A stretch of DNA of 32,143 nucleotides from Embleya sp040605455 (GCF_040605455.1 NZ_JBEXCV010000106.1:1-32143), one strand, 5' to 3'. Shown: positions 14,972-23,001, counted from the first letter of the stretch. The notes: generated by a model not told the origin, from the sequence alone. Numbers and translations are program-made.

Positions 14972-16630
14972 ATGTCCACCCCTGCCGATGTCGTCTTCCG
15001 AGGTGGGCCGGTCCATACGGTCGACGCCGCTCGTCGCCGGGCCACGGCGGTGGCCGTGCGCGACGGGCGGATCGTGGTCGTCGGGCACGACCCGGACGTA
15101 CGCGACCTGATCGGCCCACGTACCGACGTGATCGACCTGGCCGGACGGGCGTTGGTGCCCGGCTTCCAGGACTCGCATGTCCACCCCGCCCTCGCGGGAA
15201 TGACACTGATCCGCTGCGACCTCTCGGAAGCGCGGGATGCCGAGGCGACGTTCGCGCTGATCCGTGCGTACGCGGCCGACCGGCCCGACGAGGCGTGGAT
15301 CAGCGGCGGCGGCTGGAACATGGAGGCGTTCGCGGGCGGTACGCCGAGCCGGCACCAACTCGACGCGATCGTGCCGGACCGCCCGGCGTTCCTGATCAAC
15401 GCGGACGGTCACGGCGCGTGGGTCAACACGCGTGCGCTCGAACTCGCCGGCGTCACGAAGGACACCCCGGACCCGGCCGACGGACGGATCGAGCGCGAAG
15501 CCGACGGCACCCCGCAGGGCACGCTGCACGAGGGTGCGACCGCCCTGGTCGGCGACCTGGTACCGGGCCTGGACGCGGCGGACGGCCTGCGTGCGCTGCT
15601 CGCCGGCCAGGCGCGCATGCACTCGGTCGGCGTGACGTCCTGGCAGGACGCGATGGTCGGCTCGGCCCACCCGGGTCTGGACCCGCTGGACTCCTACCTC
15701 ACGGCGGCCCGTTCGGGGCAATTGACCGCCCGGGTCGTGGGCGCGTTGTGGTGGGAACGCGACCGCGGCGCCGAGCAGTTGGAGCGACTGCTCGACCTAC
15801 GGGCGTCCTCGTCGGTCGGGCGCTTCGCGGCGACCAGCGTGAAGATCATGCAGGACGGCGTCGCGGAGAACTTCACCGCCGCCCTGAACGAGCCCTACTT
15901 CGACGGCTGCGGCTGCCACACCGGCAACAGCGGCCTGAGCTTCGTCGACCCGATCGCGCTGCGCGAGCACGTCACGCTGCTGGACGCGCACGGTTTCCAG
16001 GTACACGTGCACGCGGTCGGCGACCGGGCGGCCCGCGAGGCGCTGAACGGCTTCGCCCAGGCGCTCGCGACCAACGGCCGCGGCGATCACCGGCACCACA
16101 TCGCGCATCTCCAGGTGATCCACCCCGACGACATACCGCGCTTCGCCGCGCTCGGCGTGACCGCCAACCTGCAACCCCTGTGGGCCGCCCACGAGGCCCA
16201 GATGGACGAGCTCACCATCCCGTTCCTGGGCGACGAACGCGCGGCGTGGCAATACCCGTTCGGCGACCTGCTCCGCTCCGGCGCCACGCTTGCGGCGGGC
16301 AGCGACTGGCCGGTCAGCGCACCGGATCCGATGTGGGGCATCCACACGGCGGTCAACCGCGTCCTGCCGTCCTTCGCGGATCCGTCCGACACCGTCTTCC
16401 TTCCCGAGCAGCGCATCGACCTCACGGCGGCCCTGGCCGCCTACACGGTGGGCACGGCGTACGTGAACCACCGCGACCACGACACGGGCACCATCGAGCC
16501 CGGCAAGCTCGCGGACGTGGTGGTACTCGACCGCGACCCGTACGCGGGGCCGGCGACGGAGATCGGCGAGACGGGAGTGCTGGGGACGTACGTGGAGGGC
16601 GCGGCCGTATACGCGGCGCAGGGGCTGTAG
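14972..16630 (+). CDS. YtcJ-like metal-dependent amidohydrolase
   Basis: A 552-residue amidohydrolase of the YtcJ/Amidohydro_3 type. The N-terminal beta domain (1-62, with VVFRGGPVHTVDA) leads into metal-site motif VPGFQDSHVHPAL (H69, H71). Later come SVKIMQDGVAENFTA (a possible carbamylated or metal-adjacent Lys), the metal His segments HVHAVGDRAAREAL and HHIAHLQVIHPDD, and the catalytic Asp region AAGSDWPVS. The C-terminal beta sandwich carries the usual GTIEPGKLADVVVLDRDP. These enzymes hydrolyse amide or related bonds; the substrate here is unknown. The ATG at 14972 has AAGGAG at 14962-14967. It is divergently paired with a LacI regulator and probably induced by its substrate or a related sugar or amide. 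No signal peptide is seen. Confidence 0.85.
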   Translation: MSTPADVVFRGGPVHTVDAARRRATAVAVRDGRIVVVGHDPDVRDLIGPRTDVIDLAGRALVPGFQDSHVHPALAGMTLIRCDLSEARDAEATFALIRAYAADRPDEAWISGGGWNMEAFAGGTPSRHQLDAIVPDRPAFLINADGHGAWVNTRALELAGVTKDTPDPADGRIEREADGTPQGTLHEGATALVGDLVPGLDAADGLRALLAGQARMHSVGVTSWQDAMVGSAHPGLDPLDSYLTAARSGQLTARVVGALWWERDRGAEQLERLLDLRASSSVGRFAATSVKIMQDGVAENFTAALNEPYFDGCGCHTGNSGLSFVDPIALREHVTLLDAHGFQVHVHAVGDRAAREALNGFAQALATNGRGDHRHHIAHLQVIHPDDIPRFAALGVTANLQPLWAAHEAQMDELTIPFLGDERAAWQYPFGDLLRSGATLAAGSDWPVSAPDPMWGIHTAVNRVLPSFADPSDTVFLPEQRIDLTAALAAYTVGTAYVNHRDHDTGTIEPGKLADVVVLDRDPYAGPATEIGETGVLGTYVEGAAVYAAQGL

Positions 16631-16661
16631 GGCCCGCCGGGTAGACCCGGCTCCCCGAATC

Positions 16662-16704
16662 GTGGGGTGGGCATCGTCCGCGGAGGAGAGGACGCCCACC
16701 CCAC
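16662..16704 (+). terminator. Terminator hairpin after the amidohydrolase
   Basis: A perfect 11-bp stem GTGGGGTGGGC (16662-16672) pairs with GCCCACCCCAC (16694-16704). Inner pairing of GTCC (16676-16679) with GGAC (16690-16693) lengthens it. It begins 32 bp after the stop and has no T-tract. Confidence 0.65.
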
Positions 16705-16712
16705 AGCCATGA

Positions 16713-16755
16713 GATCATGATCCTTGTGGAGACAATCCGTGTGCAGATAATCTGC
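16713..16755. promoter_or_regulatory. Candidate MarR operator region
   Basis: GCAGATAATCTGC (16743-16755) is a perfect odd-centred palindrome and one of the few AT-containing spots here. GATCATGATC (16713-16722) is a second 10-bp palindrome. Near repeats of GTGGAGA and GTGNAGA lie between them. The position, 95-140 bp before the MarR gene, and the dyad form fit MarR autoregulation. Confidence 0.5.
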
Positions 16756-16851
16756 GTGGAGAGTCGCCTCGAAAGCCCTGCTCGCCCGGCCTGGCCTGGC
16801 GGATGCCATCCCACCTACCACCATCCCCCTACGCACGTCGAAGGCGCCGAC

Positions 16852-17286
16852 ATGCCCCTGAGCCCCGAAGACAGTCCCGGCTTCCTGCTCTGGCACACCA
16901 CCCTGCGCTGGCAACGTGCCATGGCCGCGACCCTGACCCCCCTCGACCTGACTCACCCTCAATTCGTACTCCTGGCGAGCCTGCACTGGCTCGACACCCA
17001 GGGTGCCCACCCCAACCAACTCGCCCTGGCCACCCACGCCGGCATGGACGTCAAGACCGTCAGCCAGGTCCTGCGCCGCCTCGAAGCCAAGGGCTACCTG
17101 ACCCGCGAGACCGATCCGGCCGACACCAGGGCCAAACTCCTTCGCATCACCGAACCCGGCGGCACACTGGCGAAGCGAGCCATGCACGACGTCGAGGCGG
17201 CCGACGCAACCTTCTTCGCAGAAGTCCCGCAATACGCAAGCCTCCTGAACTCCCTGCGCCACCTCTCCGGCACCCCCGACCAATAG
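16852..17286 (+). CDS. MarR family transcriptional regulator
   Basis: A 144-residue winged-helix MarR protein. The dimerisation helices are at about residues 8-35. The recognition region reads HPNQLALATHAGMDVKTVSQ followed by VLRRLEAKGYLTRETDPADTRAKLLRIT (wing), then a C-terminal helix. The RxxDPxDxRAKLLRIT wing is diagnostic. The ATG at 16852 is chosen because the family domain begins here; an in-frame ATG at 16717 would translate the palindrome region and lacks support. The ligand is unknown. The MarR stop and the SWIM-protein start are about 50 bp apart, so the two may be co-transcribed. Confidence 0.85.
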   Translation: MPLSPEDSPGFLLWHTTLRWQRAMAATLTPLDLTHPQFVLLASLHWLDTQGAHPNQLALATHAGMDVKTVSQVLRRLEAKGYLTRETDPADTRAKLLRITEPGGTLAKRAMHDVEAADATFFAEVPQYASLLNSLRHLSGTPDQ

Positions 17287-17337
17287 CGGAACAGCATTTC
17301 CGGCACCGGGACATGCGGCACGAGGATGTACGGTTTG

Positions 17338-19017
17338 ATGGAAGTCATGCCGATACCACCACCGTTCACCGAACAGGACCTCCTCGACGCCGCCGGAGAC
17401 AAGTCGTACGGACGCGGTGAGGGCTACCTCGGCGCGGTCGCGAACCTGACCGAGGAGGGTCCGGGTTACGTCACCGCCGCCGTATACGGAAACGACACCT
17501 ACACGGTCGTCCTCGAATACGGAGCGGACGGTCTCACCGGCGACTGCGATTGCCCATACGGCGAGCAGGGCTACTTCTGCAAGCACTGCGTTGCCGTCGG
17601 CCTCGTCTTCCTGCGCTCCACCACGGCCCACCCGGTCGAGGAAGCCCAAGCCGCCGCGTTCGACCTCCGCGCCTACCTGGCCTCACTCGATCCCCACGAA
17701 CTCGTCGACCTCCTCGACGAGGCGGCCCGCAGCGACCCCGACCTGCGCCGGCGGCTCGCCCTGCGCGCGGCCCGCACCGACGGCGGCGACGGCCCGGACA
17801 TCACATCGATTCGCGAGCACCTGGGCCGGGCGCTCCGCACCTACGGCTACCTGGACCGGCGCGGCGCCCACGTCTACGCCGAGGCGGTCGCCGACATCGC
17901 CGAGACGCTGCGGGAGCTGTACGAGGGCGGCCACCACGTCGCCGTCATGGACCTCTCCGGCCGCGCCCTGGCCCTGATCGGCACGGCGCTCGACGGGATC
18001 GAGGACTCCGACGGCGGCATCCCCGAAGAGGGCGAAGCCCTGGCGGAACTGCACGCCGAAGCCTGCGCCGCGGCCTCGCCCGACCCGGCCGAACTCGCCG
18101 ACTGGCTCCTCGCCTTCCAACTCGCGAACCACAGTTGGCCTGAATTGGCGATCCGGGACTACACCGAGCCACTCGGGGAAACCGGGATCACGCACTACGC
18201 CGACCGACTGCGCGCCGTACAAGAAGACCGCTCCAGGCGCGACGAGCACCGGTGGTTGATCCAGCACCTCCGTGAGGACCTGGCCAAAGTACGAAAAGAC
18301 ACGGACGCGCAGGTCGAGGCACTCGCCGACAACCTCACCCACGGCTACGCCTACCTCCGCATCGCCGAGGTCCTCACCGCCGCCGACCGCGAGGCCGAGG
18401 CCCTTGACTGGGCCGAACGCGGCTTCGCCGAACACCCGAACGAATCCAGACTCGCCGACTACCTGACGCAGCGATACAGCACCGCAGGCCAGGACGCGGA
18501 CATCCTCAGGATCCGCTGGGAGCAATTCCGCAACGGGCCAAGCGTCGCCTCCTACACCCAGATTCTGGAAGCAGCCCGAGCGATCGGCTCGGAAGACCAC
18601 TACCGCGCCGAGACCTTGCGACTTCTGCGCGACGCAGCCGGTGAGAAGCGCACCGGCACTTGGGCGGCCCGAGTCCTGATCGACGTCCTGCTCGCCGAGG
18701 AGCACTTCGACCAGGCATGGAAGGCCGCCGACACCTTCGGCGCCAACCGCGACCACTGGCTACGCCTCGCCGAGGCCTGCCAAACCACCCGCCCCGCAGA
18801 GGCCATGCGCATCTACCTGAAAGAAGCCGAAGCCCTCATCCTGAAAACAGGCAACGACGCCTACGCCCGTGCCGCCGACCTGCTCGTACGCGCCCGCGAC
18901 ATATCCCGGGCCTCCGCCCGCGAGCCCGAGTGGCACAAGCACTTCGCCGCACTCCGCACCGAACACCACCGCAAACGAAACCTGACAGCCCAACTCACCC
19001 GCTGCGGCCTCACCTGA
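17338..19017 (+). CDS. SWIM zinc-finger protein with helical repeat region
   Basis: A protein of about 559 residues. Its N-terminal SWIM zinc finger reads GDCDCPYGEQGYFCKHCVAV, giving the CxC-Xn-CxH pattern (C70, C72, C81, H83, counting from this start). The remaining 450 residues form an Ala/Leu/Glu-rich helical array resembling TPR-like repeats, for example HGYAYLRIAEVLTAADREAE and AEEHFDQAWKAADTFGANRD. SWIM fingers bind DNA or partner proteins and occur beside Swi2/Snf2 helicases or MoxR/VWA clusters, but none of those is nearby. In-frame ATGs at 17326, 17338 and 17347 are all possible; Shine-Dalgarno spacing is poor for each, so the N-terminus may differ by a few residues. The function is unknown. 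Confidence 0.8.
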   Translation: MEVMPIPPPFTEQDLLDAAGDKSYGRGEGYLGAVANLTEEGPGYVTAAVYGNDTYTVVLEYGADGLTGDCDCPYGEQGYFCKHCVAVGLVFLRSTTAHPVEEAQAAAFDLRAYLASLDPHELVDLLDEAARSDPDLRRRLALRAARTDGGDGPDITSIREHLGRALRTYGYLDRRGAHVYAEAVADIAETLRELYEGGHHVAVMDLSGRALALIGTALDGIEDSDGGIPEEGEALAELHAEACAAASPDPAELADWLLAFQLANHSWPELAIRDYTEPLGETGITHYADRLRAVQEDRSRRDEHRWLIQHLREDLAKVRKDTDAQVEALADNLTHGYAYLRIAEVLTAADREAEALDWAERGFAEHPNESRLADYLTQRYSTAGQDADILRIRWEQFRNGPSVASYTQILEAARAIGSEDHYRAETLRLLRDAAGEKRTGTWAARVLIDVLLAEEHFDQAWKAADTFGANRDHWLRLAEACQTTRPAEAMRIYLKEAEALILKTGNDAYARAADLLVRARDISRASAREPEWHKHFAALRTEHHRKRNLTAQLTRCGLT

Positions 19018-19441
19018 ACCACGACGAGACCGGGACCAGGACAAGCTCGCCGCTGCTCCGGCGACGAGCCCAGCCCTGGCCACGCGGCGGCTCGGTGCTC
19101 CGGATTCACGAGACGTCTCCGGACGTCCCGGCGCCTGTCGCAGGCACGGAGGTCCGCATAGCGGGCGAGCAGGCGCAAAGCCTCGGACCAGCATCGACGA
19201 GACTGATTTTCCAGCCGGGTCGACCGATGACCGCGTCCTCGCGCCGCCTGAAGTCGTGCCGGTAGTCGGCTGTGTCGAGCCGTTCACCGCGGGCGTGTTC
19301 GAGGACAAGTGCATCGGGATCAAGCATCTGAGATGTCCGGCTTCGCCGCGCGGAGCGTGCTTCCGGGGATCACGGCCGGCCGCTCTCCACGAGAGATCGA
19401 CGCACTCGCCGGGAGGCGCGACTCGTACCAAGCCCTCAAGG
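19018..19441. other. Gene-free segment, possible decayed minus-strand coding remnant
   Basis: About 420 bp without an intact gene, between the SWIM gene and the low-G+C pair. On the minus strand two adjacent frames have protein-like stretches, DALVLEHARGERLDTADYRH (before 19327) and RLLARYADLRACDRRRDVRR (before 19178). They could be one frameshifted remnant. I cannot assign it to a family, and the composition is intermediate. Confidence 0.3.
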
Positions 19442-20167
19442 TCAGACGGGCGGCGTCAGATCGCTCTCGCTGATGGTGTACGTCAGCGGAGGGTAGATGA
19501 AGTCCGTTTCATTGTTCTCACGGCGCCGTAGTCGGTAAAACTCGTGCCTCTGCTCATCGTCGGCCGACATGAGGCGTGCACCCTGCGGGAGGTATACATG
19601 TCCGTCGCGAAAACGAACGAAGGTCTTTGACGTTCGAAACGTTACACCCAACCATTGATTGTCCGTCGTCCGGACGGGCGTATCCAATACGATTTTGTGC
19701 CTGAGTTGCCGATTCGTGTCGACAGAAAACGCAACGATACTGTTGTGGGCGAGGGGGATCTCAAACTTCCCGCCACCGGACCCCTTTGATTCGAAGATCA
19801 ACTTCCTCGGCGGGCTCGCCTCGGGACGTTGGTAGCAGGAGAACACGGCGATAAAAGACTCATTGGCCAGATCGAGGGCTTGGTCGGAATGGCTGCCCAT
19901 GGTTGTATAAGCGTTCGTGTAGCTCTCGATGAGAGCATTATTGAAGCCGATCGAAAGCGCCGCACGTTCTTGAATCTGTTGCGCCAGCCGTTCGTGCACC
20001 CCCTGGAAACGCTGCGTCGGGCTGCTGTACCGAGTGGTAGTACGTACGAGAGGCACGTCACCCGCCTCGTCGATCCTGGTAAGCGCGGCGCCTCGTCGGC
20101 CTTTTCCTACGTCTTCAAAACGAGCCGATGCGGACAGCTCCGCAAAGGGATTCTCCTCGATGGGCAA
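19442..20167 (-). CDS. Putative AlkB-like Fe(II)/2-oxoglutarate oxygenase (short partner)
   Basis: A 241-residue protein with a motif order like AlkB. It has FNNALIESYTNAYTTMGSHSDQ (75-96, metal HxD at H93 and D95) and CYQRPEASPPRKLIFESK (111-128). Then come EIPLAHNSIVAFSVDTNRQL (136-155), the second metal His in RHKIVLD (H157) and WLGVTFRTSKTF (172-183), matching the AlkB RxNxTFR strand. R178 fits the inner 2-oxoglutarate Arg; the outer Arg is Trp172, a notable change. The start is TTG at 20167, because no ATG or GTG lies in frame after an upstream stop. It sits 28 bp after the larger oxygenase gene, implying coupling. G+C and codon use are clearly lower than in flanking genes, indicating transfer. 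The substrate is unknown; the family call rests on motifs only. Confidence 0.6.
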   Translation of the reverse strand: MPIEENPFAELSASARFEDVGKGRRGAALTRIDEAGDVPLVRTTTRYSSPTQRFQGVHERLAQQIQERAALSIGFNNALIESYTNAYTTMGSHSDQALDLANESFIAVFSCYQRPEASPPRKLIFESKGSGGGKFEIPLAHNSIVAFSVDTNRQLRHKIVLDTPVRTTDNQWLGVTFRTSKTFVRFRDGHVYLPQGARLMSADDEQRHEFYRLRRRENNETDFIYPPLTYTISESDLTPPV

Positions 20168-20195
20168 AGTGCACGTGAGGATCTCATCCGAGATC

Positions 20196-21425
20196 CTAGA
20201 CTCGGGGGGCAGTGTAGTCTCCCGTGTTCATGCTGAAGAGAAATTCGTCGCCGTAATCAATGAAGGACGAGGTCCTGTTCTCCTCGGCGTACAGCCTGCG
20301 CAGCTCGTTCATGCCGGCCGGTGTGGGCGGCCCCAGCTCCACCAAACCTCCGGCCTCTTTGAGGAACGTGCGGCCGTTCTTGTGAACGGCTTCGGCACTC
20401 GAACAGCGCACCACGTATCCCAGGCGGGTCGGGAGCAATTGGGCGTCCAATGTCGAGGGTCGGATTTCGTGCGTATACAGGCGGTTGGTGGACAATGGCA
20501 TGAAGAATACGGAGCCGGGGTAGAGAGTCAGCGTGAATTGCGGGGGGAGCGCGACCCCGTTGCGTTCTTCGGTCGGCTCCTTGAGGCGAAAGTGGAGTTT
20601 GGTCAGCCCGCCGGCACCCTTCACGCCATAATCGAAGACGTCTTCGGCCAGGGGCTGCAGCTTGTCGAGCCGGTCATAGAAGGTGCAGAAGGCCATGATG
20701 CCATTGACGGGCATATCCTTGGTCTTGTCGGCATGGGCCGAGATCTTTGCCTTGGATTGCTTGCGTTCGTCCGTGGCAAGGGTGTTGTGGTAGATCTGAG
20801 CGAGGACGTGATTCAGCGGTGCCTGGTTCCGGAAGACGGCGGCGGCTTCGCGGTTCAGAGCCTCGACTATGCGCGTGTCGGTCGGGCGAAAACTCTCGGT
20901 CGGCCCCGAGAGATTCGTGGAGCACCGGAGCAGGCGGAAATGTAGTTCGTCACCGTCTCGTGTGACGGGCGTCAGATAGATTCCGCTGCGATGAGCTGTT
21001 CCCGGCTTGGTGGACTCCGTCAGGGACTGGAACTCGTGCTCCGCGTGGATCCGCCCGAAGTGATCGGTGCCGAGTCCGAAAAAGCGGCGATAGTACACGC
21101 CGACGCCGTGTACGCGGATGGGAACCCGGCCGAGGTCGACGAGGATCCGAGGTTCGTCGAGGTCCTCGCGATAACCGTGTGACAGCTCCCGGATAACGAA
21201 TACCCGGGCAGCCGCACGCAGTCGGCGGTCGCTGATCTCGGATATATCGCCACACAGGTAGACGGTCTTCTGCGCAAGGTTGGGTGAACCGGAAGCAAGC
21301 TCCTCCGGCGTGATTGTGGACCCGAAGAAGTCCCTGATCAAGTCACTATCTTGCAACACCGAAGGTGCAACCAAAATGTTGCTCGCATCCTCGATGCTGG
21401 CTTCTGTCGGATCTGTTGTGTTCAT
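20196..21425 (-). CDS. Putative AlkB-like Fe(II)/2-oxoglutarate oxygenase (long partner)
   Basis: About 409 residues. An N-terminal region (1-195) without recognised motifs precedes an AlkB-like C-terminal half. That half has PLNHVLAQIYHNT (204-216) and the metal motif KISAHADKTKDM (H232, D234, counted with one extra start residue). It continues with IMAFCTFYD, LHFRLK, the hairpin LTLYPGSVFFMPLSTNRLYT, the second metal His (H320) and TRLGYVVRCS (334-343), where R335 and R341 keep the six-residue spacing of the AlkB 2-oxoglutarate arginines. It is the first gene of a two-gene minus-strand operon with the shorter oxygenase. ATG at 21425 is preferred over an adjacent TTG; the ribosome site is weak. 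Third codon positions are far less G/C-saturated than in neighbours, pointing to horizontal origin. The substrate is unknown. Confidence 0.6.
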   Translation of the reverse strand: MNTTDPTEASIEDASNILVAPSVLQDSDLIRDFFGSTITPEELASGSPNLAQKTVYLCGDISEISDRRLRAAARVFVIRELSHGYREDLDEPRILVDLGRVPIRVHGVGVYYRRFFGLGTDHFGRIHAEHEFQSLTESTKPGTAHRSGIYLTPVTRDGDELHFRLLRCSTNLSGPTESFRPTDTRIVEALNREAAAVFRNQAPLNHVLAQIYHNTLATDERKQSKAKISAHADKTKDMPVNGIMAFCTFYDRLDKLQPLAEDVFDYGVKGAGGLTKLHFRLKEPTEERNGVALPPQFTLTLYPGSVFFMPLSTNRLYTHEIRPSTLDAQLLPTRLGYVVRCSSAEAVHKNGRTFLKEAGGLVELGPPTPAGMNELRRLYAEENRTSSFIDYGDEFLFSMNTGDYTAPRV

Positions 21426-21428
21426 CAA

Positions 21429-21679
21429 ACGGTACCGTCATTTCTACGTCGGAGTCGACGGCATCGAACTCGTCCCGATCAAACACCTACCCAGCACCAA
21501 ACTACCCGCCGTCGACACGGCTTTCAACACCCAGCTCCAAGTTCCGCGCCCTCGTTGAACAAGCCGTCGCAACACTTCAAGGCCGGCGCATGCTCGGCCA
21601 AGAAGGCGGCCGCTACCGCGCGCTTCTATCATCCAGATGGGAAGAAACACTCAGGCCATTGCCGGAGTACTTTCCCTGA
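21429..21679 (+). pseudogene. Frameshifted coding remnant, unassigned
   Basis: Plus-strand protein-like sequence RYRHFYVGVDGIELVPIKHL, then PSTKLPAVDTAFNTQL, runs to about 21540. It continues in another frame as SKFRALVEQAVATLQGRRML and then RWEETLRPLPEYFP up to the TGA at 21677-21679. The split looks like a single frameshift in a former gene whose 5' part has been lost at the oxygenase boundary. The end has the feel of a transposase or phage-type C-terminus, but I could not identify it. Confidence 0.3.
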
Positions 21680-22280
21680 GGACTTATGAATCAGCCTCTC
21701 GAAGACTGCGTCACGGCTTCATCTTGGCCGCCTCCGGCGATTCCGCCTTCGATTTCCTCCAACCCCGAGCGGAACGACCTCAGGTCGGTTCGGATGCGAA
21801 GATCTCGAAAGCGTTGATCTCAATCACAATGAAGAGAGAGATCTCGCTCTTTCGCGTAGCATTTCTAGTCATCCCCGAATGAGTCACATATTTGGACAGT
21901 TTTTCGCAGTGAATTGAGTCCGACCGATCAGTGATCGGCGCTCGGGTGCTTTTCCCGGCAGCTTCTCAGCGTGACCATCGACGATGACGCCTCTTGGCAT
22001 GGGTCGTTCATGGCGAACGGATCGTCTGCGACAGGCGGTACAGGAAGCGGATGAGCCGAGCGACGAGGAACACTGGTTGGGCGAACTGCGGGCGGACCGG
22101 ACGAAGAAGCACGATTTGGCTCGCGGCGCCGAGAGGGATGAACTCGCCGAAGATGCAGCGGCGGTCGACTCCGAGTCGGCCGCCTCGGGCGTGTGCGGGA
22201 ACGTCGACCCGGATCGGGTTACGCGGCGGGTGCGGTCCACGCGGCGGCGTCAGGACGCTCCGGATCTGCCTCGGCGTACG
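21680..22280. other. Non-coding or decayed island sequence
   Basis: About 600 bp of mixed, partly AT-richer sequence. A charged open stretch at about 22040-22190 (SDEEHWLGELRADRTKKHDL...) may be part of a lost gene, but it has no clear start or family. No RNA gene or promoter was recognised. Confidence 0.35.
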
Positions 22281-22510
22281 ACTACCAGGCGGCTGCTCGG
22301 GACGCTTTGCACTTCTCGAACCCCCCGACCCACCGCGGGCAAGCGTGGACGGACAGCGGAGAGGCGCACGACCCGCGCGGTCTGAAGCAGCGGGCCGACA
22401 AGGACACCCGGCCCGTGCCGATCCCTCCGCAACTCGTTGCGATCCCGTCCGAGCACATCCGCGACTCGATCAACAAGCGCATCTCGGACGGCCTCGGTGA
22501 GGTCGCCTGA
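22281..22510 (+). pseudogene. Tyrosine recombinase (integrase) remnant
   Basis: The frame ending at TGA 22508-22510 encodes HRGQAWTDSGEAHDPRGLKQ, then RADKDTRPVPIPPQLVAI. This strongly resembles the segment of actinomycete element integrases that precedes the catalytic C-terminus (WTDxGxxHDxRGLKxR...RxVPIPPxLV). It then jumps to SINKRISDGLGEVA, similar to the extreme end of such integrases. The block with the catalytic His-X-X-Arg and Tyr is missing, and so is the N-terminal half. It is an internally deleted, inactive scar. It lies about 280 bp from the 3' end of a tRNA gene, the usual place for an integrase of a tRNA-inserting element. Confidence 0.6.
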
Positions 22511-22530
22511 CTGGCCAGCCCCCCGGACGC

Positions 22531-22557
22531 AGAGCCTCGGATAGCCTCCGGGGCTCT
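22531..22557 (+). terminator. Terminator hairpin after the integrase remnant
   Basis: AGAGCCTCGGA (22531-22541) pairs with TCCGGGGCTCT (22547-22557), an 11-bp stem with one G-U and a 5-nt loop. It begins 21 bp after the remnant's stop codon and is probably the original integrase terminator. Confidence 0.6.
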
Positions 22558-22730
22558 CGTCGTGTCCGGGCCCAGCCCTTGGCGCGGCCTTGGCGCGCGA
22601 TTCGCAAGTACGGGGTGTGACCTGCGGAAACGCCATCAAGATCACCACACGTATAACGCACAACGGCCGGCCTACACCTGCATCCGGCCGCCCATGCCTG
22701 CACGGAAAGTGAGGACCGACATGAGGCCCC

Positions 22731-22769
22731 AAAACAAAAACAGCAGCTCACGAGTGATCGTGGCTGCTG
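22731..22769 (-). terminator. Intrinsic terminator of the tRNA-Arg gene
   Basis: Read on the minus strand, CAGCAGC...GCTGCTG (22763-22769 with 22741-22747) encloses an inner ACGA/TCGT pairing and is followed by TTTTTGTTTT (22731-22740). It is the only classic stem plus T-tract terminator in the window and lies just downstream of the tRNA. Confidence 0.8.
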
Positions 22770-22786
22770 AGACTGTTCACGCTGTG

Positions 22787-22858
22787 TGCCCCTGGCAGGA
22801 TTCGAACCTGCGCACACGGCTCCGGAGGCCGTTGCTCTATCCCCTGAGCTACAGGGGC
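22787..22858 (-). tRNA. tRNA-Arg (anticodon CCG)
   Basis: The minus strand gives a complete cloverleaf. The acceptor GCCCCTG pairs with CAGGGGC, then discriminator A. The D-arm is GCTC...GAGC and the anticodon arm ACGGC-CTCCGGA-GCCGT with anticodon CCG (reads CGG). The T-arm is GCAGG-TTCGAAT-CCTGC. CCA is not encoded. Its 3' end points to the decayed integrase and low-G+C island, making it the probable attachment site. It sits about 680 bp from argS, whose product charges it. Confidence 0.95.
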
Positions 22859-23001
22859 TCGGGTGACGTGAACATTACCAGCTCTGGGGAGTGGGTTGCG
22901 AAGGGGTTGATGGTGGGGGTGGGCGAGGGGTGGATCAGAGGTGTGGATGAGATGTGTCGATCGGGCCCCCCGGTCGGTGTGGGGGGCCTAACCTCACTGG
23001 C

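Noticed and set aside
22787..22815. Duplicate of the tRNA-Arg 3' end as a distal attachment site
   Set aside because: I looked for a second copy of CCTGGCAGGATTCGAACC to the left of the island and did not find one by eye; the element may be truncated or the copy may lie outside what I could detect.
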